This document shows, piece after piece, positions 9,316 through 13,077 of a stretch of DNA of 13,077 nucleotides. How positions within the stretch are numbered: the first letter of the stretch is position 1; each line of letters begins with the position of its first letter. Origin of the DNA: Magnetospirillum sp. (GTDB taxonomy: Bacteria; Pseudomonadota; Alphaproteobacteria; Rhodospirillales; Magnetospirillaceae); contig JAIWOG010000310.1 of assembly GCA_020217035.1 (NCBI GenBank), forward strand, positions 1 to 13,077. The letters are read 5' to 3'. The notes beneath the pieces were generated by a model. The model worked only from the letters and a program-made list of their open reading frames with translations, searched no databases and was not told where the DNA came from. A program made the translations under genes and the position numbers.

Positions 9316-10269
9316 TCACGCCAGGCCGCCCCGGCCCATGGCCAGGAACTTCTCGCGCCGCCGGGCCCGCAGCACGCCGCCTTCTACGCCGCCCATGCCG
9401 CGCAGCGCCGAATCCAGCGATGCCGACAGATTTTGCATCATCAGGTCGCGGTTACGATGGGCGCCGCCCAGCGGTTCCTCGACGATGCCGTCGCAAACCC
9501 CCAATTTGTGCAGGTCCTGGGCGGTCAGGCGCAGGGCCTCGGCGGCATCCTTGGCGTGTTCACCAGACCGCCACAGGATCGAGGCGCAGCCTTCCGGGCT
9601 GATCACCGAATAGATGGCGTGTTCCAGCATCAAGACGGTGTTGGCGGCAGCCAGGGCGATGGCGCCGCCCGAGCCGCCTTCGCCGATGATGGCGGTGACG
9701 AAAGGCACCCGGATGTCCAGGCAGGTCTCGATGGACCGGGCGATGGCTTCCGCCTGGCCACGGGCTTCCGCCTCGACGCCGGGATAGGCGCCGGCGGTGT
9801 CCACCAGGGTCAGGACAGGCACCTGGAAATGGTCGGCCATTTCCATCAGGCGCACCGCCTTGCGATAGCCCTCGGGCTTGGCCATGCCGAAATTGTGCTT
9901 GAGGCGGGTTTCGGTGTCGTGGCCCTTTTCATGACCCAGTACCATCACCGACTGGCCGCGGAAACGACCCAGGCCGCCGATGATGGCGTTGTCCTCGCCA
10001 AAGCAGCGGTCGCCGGCCAGCGGCGTGAAGTCGGTGATTAGGGTGCGGATGTAATCCAGCGCATGCGGGCGGTCGGGGTGACGGGCCACCTGCGTCTTCT
10101 GCCACGGCGTCAGCTTGGCGTAGGTCGCCCGCAGCAGCTTGTCGACCTTGGTCTGAAGGCGCCCGACCTCTTCGGCGATGTTGACGTCGCCACCATCGGT
10201 CAGATGGCGCAACTCTTCGATCTTGCCTTCAAGCTCGGCGATGGGCTTTTCGAATTCCAGGATATGCAT
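9316..10269 (-). CDS. accA: Acetyl-CoA carboxylase carboxyltransferase subunit alpha
   Basis: AccA and AccD together transfer the carboxyl group from carboxybiotin to acetyl-CoA, giving malonyl-CoA, the committed step of fatty acid synthesis. The protein is 317 residues from this start (E. coli 319). Family features in order are LEFEKPIAELEGKIEEL, ARHPDRPHALDYI, GHEKGHDTETRLKHNFGM, PEGYRKAVRLM, DTAGAYPGVEAE, IGEGGSGGAIAL, SVISPEGCASILW and EPLGGAHRN. The start MHILEFEKPI matches alphaproteobacterial relatives best but has no Shine-Dalgarno sequence (AAGCCTCCC precedes it). An in-frame ATG at 10281 would add MKPP. A promoter match at 10277-10304 would start transcription at or next to this ATG, consistent with leaderless expression. 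The gene begins a four-gene unit running to the 7230-7256 terminator. Confidence 0.96.
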   Translation of the reverse strand: MHILEFEKPIAELEGKIEELRHLTDGGDVNIAEEVGRLQTKVDKLLRATYAKLTPWQKTQVARHPDRPHALDYIRTLITDFTPLAGDRCFGEDNAIIGGLGRFRGQSVMVLGHEKGHDTETRLKHNFGMAKPEGYRKAVRLMEMADHFQVPVLTLVDTAGAYPGVEAEARGQAEAIARSIETCLDIRVPFVTAIIGEGGSGGAIALAAANTVLMLEHAIYSVISPEGCASILWRSGEHAKDAAEALRLTAQDLHKLGVCDGIVEEPLGGAHRNRDLMMQNLSASLDSALRGMGGVEGGVLRARRREKFLAMGRGGLA

Positions 10270-10276
10270 GGGAGGC

Positions 10277-10304
10277 TTCATACCACAGCAGAGACTGGGG
10301 GCAA
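10277..10304 (-). promoter_or_regulatory. Candidate accA promoter, possibly leaderless
   Basis: Reading leftward, TTGCCC (10304-10299) and TATGAA (10282-10277) are 16 bases apart. The ATG of MHILEFEKPI lies seven bases beyond the -10 box, where transcription would begin. Only about 86 bases separate this ATG from the upstream terminator, so a promoter must lie here unless slt transcription reads through. Confidence 0.45.
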
Positions 10305-10322
10305 GAAAAAGCACGCCCCCAG
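10295..10322 (-). repeat. Inverted repeat upstream of accA
   Basis: CTGGGGGC (10295-10302) and GCCCCCAG (10315-10322) are perfect eight-base arms around a 12-base A/G-rich loop. The inner arm overlaps the putative -35 box. It could be an operator-like palindrome or a DNA or RNA hairpin. No regulator is recognised. Confidence 0.45.
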
Positions 10323-10353
10323 GAAAAAGGAAAGCGCGGAAAAAAGGAAAGCG
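10322..10353. repeat. Polypurine tandem repeat between slt and accA
   Basis: GGAAAAAGGAAAGCG (10322-10336) is repeated as GGAAAAAAGGAAAGCG (10338-10353), one base apart and differing by one A. The non-coding stretch is almost entirely purine on the plus strand and pyrimidine on the accA template orientation, sandwiched between the slt terminator and the inverted repeat. Confidence 0.7.
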
Positions 10354-10355
10354 GC

Positions 10356-10385
10356 AAAAAAGCAAAGGGGCCGAAGCCCCTTTGC
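10356..10385 (-). terminator. Rho-independent terminator after slt
   Basis: On the minus strand GCAAAGGGGC and GCCCCTTTGC form a perfect ten-pair stem (10385-10376 and 10371-10362) closed by a TTCG tetraloop in the very stable C(UUCG)G context, followed by six T (10361-10356). It lies 40 bases after the slt stop codon. Confidence 0.95.
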
Positions 10386-10425
10386 CCTGTCATGCTGAAC
10401 CCGTCCGGCCCGGACGTCGGGGGGA

Positions 10426-12279
10426 TCAGCTTTTGGCGCCCCTGCGCGCCGGTTTCGGATCCATTCCTTCGTAAAGCGGCCAGGCGCCGGTCGCCACCGC
10501 GTCCAACGACGGCGAGCTTTGACCCATGCGGGAACGGTAAATCCAGAAATTGGTCATCACCCGCTCGACGAAGGTGCGGGTTTCCCGCGACGGCAGCGCC
10601 TCGATGAACAGCAACGGGTCGTCGTTGTGCTTGATGGTCGCCAGCCACTGGCCCAGCTTGCCGGGACCGGCGTTGTAGGCGGCGGCCAGCAGCAGCAAAT
10701 TGCCGTTGACCGGCTCCTCGCTCATCAATTTGGACAGGTATTTCTGACCCAGGGCCAGGTTGGCTTCCGGCACGTGCAGGTTGTCGCGGGCGGCGCGGCC
10801 GCCGATGGCCACCGCGGTGGCCGGCATCAACTGCATCAGGCCCGAAGCCCCGGCGCCACTTTTGGCGTTGGGGTTGAACGACGATTCCTGGCGCACGAAG
10901 GCATAGACCAGGGCCTTGTCCACCTGCCAGCCGCCCTTGGGGCTCCAATCGGGCAGCGGATAGGCGGCGGCGTCGTTCAGCAGGCCGGGGGTCATCCCCC
11001 CCAGACGCACCGCCAAGCCGGGCATGTCGCCGGCATGGGCCATCACCATCATGGATTGGCGCAGCGCCTTGGTGGCCCGCGGATAAGCCTTGCGCAGCTC
11101 TTCCTCGGCCAAGTCGGTCTGGCCGATCTGCACCAGCGCCAAAGCGCGGCGCGCCCCCGGCGCCCGCATCAGCAGGTCGGAATCGGCCTCGGTGAAGGGC
11201 GGGCTTTCCCAAGAGAACAGGGTTTCGTAACCCAGGGTCTGCCGCGCCAGCATGCCATAGAAGGTACGCGGATAGGTGGCGGCGATTTCCAGCCAGTGGT
11301 TGACCACTTCGGGACGGCGCGACACCAGATTGGCGCGGGCCGCCCAGAAGGCGCCGGCGGAAACCATCCACGACGATTCGGACTCGGCGTTGGCCACCGC
11401 CTCGAAATGCTTGCGGGCCAGTTCCGGCTTGCCCAGGCGCCATTGCGCCAAGCCGGCGATCCAATGGGCCGACGGCACCTCGACGCCCGAGCGTTCGGCG
11501 GCCTGGGCCGCCCACACGGCGGCTTCTGCGTCGCGGCCGCTGGCGAAATGGTCGGCGGCCATCAGGGTCTTCATCTGGTCCACGTCCAGGGCGGACAAGG
11601 CGGCGGCGTCACGACCGGTCAACAACGCCAAGGCGCCGGCACCGTTGTCCTGGCGCAGCAACTGGCGGAACTTGGTCTTCAGCGCCTTGACCTTGGGCGA
11701 CCCGGAATCGGTGCTGTAGGTGGCGCCTTCCCAATTGGCGCCTTCGTCCGAGGTGTCGATGCCGGTGCCCTTCAAGGCACCCTTCACCGGCGGCTTCAAG
11801 GCGCCGAAGCCCTTGACGCCCTTGGCGGTGGCCAGCTTGTAGATGGCTTCCGATTGCGGCAGGTCGGCGTTGTCGGCCATCCACGCCCGCAATTCCTGGT
11901 ACTTGGGACGATAGCCCGATTGCAGATAGCGCTGGGCCAGGACATGGCCTTTCAGCAGGTCGTCCTTGACCTTGCCCATCTCGCGATCGGCGGCGGCCCA
12001 TTGGCCTGCGGCCTGCATCTTGAAGATGCGGGAATAAAGCGCGGCGTCTTCGGCGGAAAGCGGACGCGGCAACGGGGCCACACGGGCCTCGCGTCCGATG
12101 CCGGGCATCACCGCAGCGGTGCGGGTGCCTTCGGCGGCGGACGCGTCCGCAAGGTCGGTCTTGGCACGGTCGGCCGCGTAGGCCGGCACGGTGGCGCCAA
12201 GGATGACTGCCGTCAGCACCGGGAGGAGCCTGTTTCGCAAGGCCTTGCCTCTCGTGTTGTTATCGAAAATATCGAACAT
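10426..12279 (-). CDS. slt: Soluble lytic murein transglycosylase (Slt-type)
   Basis: Periplasmic enzyme that cleaves the MurNAc-GlcNAc bond of peptidoglycan with formation of 1,6-anhydro-MurNAc. From the ATG at 12279 it has 617 residues, similar to E. coli Slt70 (645 precursor). An N-terminal signal peptide has a hydrophobic core LLPVLTAVILGATV and probable cleavage after AYA near residue 35. A long alpha-helical superhelix (about 60-440) with TPR-like repeats follows. The C-terminal SLT/GEWL domain (about 450-580) shows the catalytic glutamate E465 in RQESSFNP, then GLMQLMPATA and AAYNAGPGKLG. The start is uncertain: a GTG at 12309 lacks a ribosome-binding site, the ATG has only an adjacent CAGG, and a TTG at 12240 with GAGAGG seven bases upstream would give a compact signal peptide. 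It has its own candidate promoter and a strong terminator, so it is probably monocistronic. Confidence 0.94.
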   Translation of the reverse strand: MFDIFDNNTRGKALRNRLLPVLTAVILGATVPAYAADRAKTDLADASAAEGTRTAAVMPGIGREARVAPLPRPLSAEDAALYSRIFKMQAAGQWAAADREMGKVKDDLLKGHVLAQRYLQSGYRPKYQELRAWMADNADLPQSEAIYKLATAKGVKGFGALKPPVKGALKGTGIDTSDEGANWEGATYSTDSGSPKVKALKTKFRQLLRQDNGAGALALLTGRDAAALSALDVDQMKTLMAADHFASGRDAEAAVWAAQAAERSGVEVPSAHWIAGLAQWRLGKPELARKHFEAVANAESESSWMVSAGAFWAARANLVSRRPEVVNHWLEIAATYPRTFYGMLARQTLGYETLFSWESPPFTEADSDLLMRAPGARRALALVQIGQTDLAEEELRKAYPRATKALRQSMMVMAHAGDMPGLAVRLGGMTPGLLNDAAAYPLPDWSPKGGWQVDKALVYAFVRQESSFNPNAKSGAGASGLMQLMPATAVAIGGRAARDNLHVPEANLALGQKYLSKLMSEEPVNGNLLLLAAAYNAGPGKLGQWLATIKHNDDPLLFIEALPSRETRTFVERVMTNFWIYRSRMGQSSPSLDAVATGAWPLYEGMDPKPARRGAKS

Positions 12280-12289
12280 CCTGCGCGGT

Positions 12290-12319
12290 TTTATAAATGA
12301 CCTGCGCACCGGAAAGCAA
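12290..12319 (-). promoter_or_regulatory. Candidate slt promoter
   Basis: Reading leftward, TTGCTT (12319-12314) and TATAAA (12295-12290) are 18 bases apart in a locally AT-rich gap. Transcription would start near 12283, which would exclude the GTG start at 12309 and favour the ATG at 12279 or the TTG at 12240. Confidence 0.4.
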
Positions 12320-12399
12320 GCCCGGATGCTGGGAAAATATGGGCTATCGGCGGAAAATTATTAAATATCAACATCTTACAAGACGATGCCGATGTCTGC

Positions 12400-13077
12400 T
12401 TAGGAAATCATGTCCAGACGCTTGCGGATGGCCACCAAGTCGCGCCATGCCTCGCGCTTGGCCGCTGGCGTGCGCAGCAGATACGCGGGATGGAAGGTGG
12501 CCATGGCCGGCACCGGGCGCGGCAGGCCCGGTGAAGAGAAGTCGAACCAGCGACCGCGCAGCCGGTTGATGCCCTCGTGACGGGCCAACAACGCCGAGGC
12601 GGCGGCGCCGCCGAACAGGATCAGCAGCTTGGGGTCCACCAATTCCACATGGCGGATGACGAAGGGCAGGCAAGTGGCCACCTCCTCGGCGGTGGGCTTG
12701 CGGTTGTCCACCGGCCGCCAGGGAACCACGTTGGTGATATAGACGGTTTCCCGGTCCAGACCGATGGATGCCAGCATGCGATCCAGCAACTTGCCCGAAC
12801 GCCCGACGAAGGGCAGGCCCTGCCGATCCTCCTCCTGTCCCGGCGCCTCGCCGATGCACATGACACCGGCTTCCGGGTTGCCGTCGGCGAACACCGTGCT
12901 GATGGCCGTCCGCTTCAACGCCAAGCCGTCGAAGGCTTCCAGGGTATGACGCAATTGCGCCAGGTCGCGGCACCCGGCCGCCAAATGGGCGGCGGTGGCG
13001 CCGTCCTGGAGCGGAGCCGGGGAACGGGGCTCGGCCGGCGGTGCGGCGGGCACGGGCCGGCTTGGCGCCGGCGACAC
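12400..13077 (-). CDS. Uracil-DNA glycosylase, family 4-like (N-terminus beyond window)
   Basis: Base-excision repair enzyme removing uracil from DNA. The visible 225 residues begin with a Pro/Ala-rich linker (about 1-30), which in relatives follows an N-terminal helical extension, so the true start is probably off the right edge; the first visible codon is GTG. Motif A is GEAPGQEED (76-84), followed by [13 protein letters not shown], and motif B is TFHPAYLLR near residue 200. Of the four cysteines that bind a [4Fe-4S] cluster in thermophilic family 4 enzymes, only C136 (ATCLPF) aligns: the N-terminal pair is replaced by F49 and L52, and the third by W120 in NVVPWRP. It is therefore probably cluster-free. 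The TAA at 12400-12402 is 120 bases upstream of slt, and I see no convincing terminator after it. Confidence 0.88.
   Translation of the reverse strand: MSPAPSRPVPAAPPAEPRSPAPLQDGATAAHLAAGCRDLAQLRHTLEAFDGLALKRTAISTVFADGNPEAGVMCIGEAPGQEEDRQGLPFVGRSGKLLDRMLASIGLDRETVYITNVVPWRPVDNRKPTAEEVATCLPFVIRHVELVDPKLLILFGGAAASALLARHEGINRLRGRWFDFSSPGLPRPVPAMATFHPAYLLRTPAAKREAWRDLVAIRKRLDMIS

Noticed and set aside
10282..10365. Upstream start for accA at 10365 giving a hydrophobic N-terminus
   Set aside because: That start lies inside the slt terminator and the extension is translated from the pyrimidine repeat, so the apparent signal-like sequence is an artefact.
10519..12300. A 593-codon open frame on the plus strand opposite slt
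   Set aside because: Same antisense effect: composition is His/Gln/Gly rich with no domain, while slt on the other strand has a signal peptide and intact catalytic motifs.
12303..12399. AT-rich gap between slt and the glycosylase gene as a possible attachment site or small RNA
   Set aside because: No tRNA end, no repeat pair and no stable terminator-like hairpin; the AT content is adequately explained by the slt promoter region.

Overview
The window looks like an ordinary chromosomal housekeeping stretch from a high-GC alphaproteobacterium. Protein motifs (AccA beginning MHILEFEKPIAELE, GreA beginning MEKIPMT, a family-4-like uracil-DNA glycosylase with a PWRP motif) and the divergent yqeY-dnaG / carAB-greA arrangement suggest Rhodospirillales, possibly a Magnetospirillum relative. 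The genus is an inference from gene content and style. I see no tRNA, rRNA, CRISPR array, insertion sequence or phage gene.

Left part (1-1916, minus strand): the 5' two thirds of dnaG (primase, running off the left edge), preceded by a yqeY/GatB-like gene 26 bases upstream. A 316-base divergent intergenic region (1917-2232) holds candidate promoters for both directions and a probably structured carA leader. Middle part (2233-7203, plus strand): carA, carB and greA. carA and carB are separated by 63 bases containing two mutually exclusive hairpins, and carB and greA are 18 bases apart. A strong hairpin-plus-T-run terminator at 7230-7256 ends this unit and also sits at the 3' end of the convergent minus-strand unit.

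Right part (7256-13077, minus strand): a compact unit reads accA, then a family 2 glycosyltransferase (polyprenyl-phosphate type), a TVP38/TMEM64 (DedA-superfamily) membrane protein, and a double-BON lipoprotein with the architecture of E. coli DolP. Gaps are 22, -4 and 2 bases, so the genes are probably co-transcribed and the last three translationally coupled. Upstream of accA lies the soluble lytic transglycosylase gene slt, ended by a textbook terminator with a UUCG tetraloop. Furthest right is the 3' part of a uracil-DNA glycosylase gene. Working together, dnaG serves replication priming, carAB makes carbamoyl phosphate for pyrimidines and arginine, greA rescues stalled RNA polymerase, and the accA-to-BON unit plus slt form an envelope-biogenesis block: fatty acid supply, lipid-linked sugar, lipid transport, outer-membrane homeostasis and peptidoglycan turnover.

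No new multi-gene system is evident. The most interesting signals are small: an in-frame double-palindrome insertion of about 16 codons inside dnaG, a probable leaderless start for accA next to a purine tandem repeat, a glycosylase retaining only one of the four iron-sulfur cysteines, the leader and intercistronic hairpins of carAB, and the glycosyltransferase/TVP38/BON coupling.
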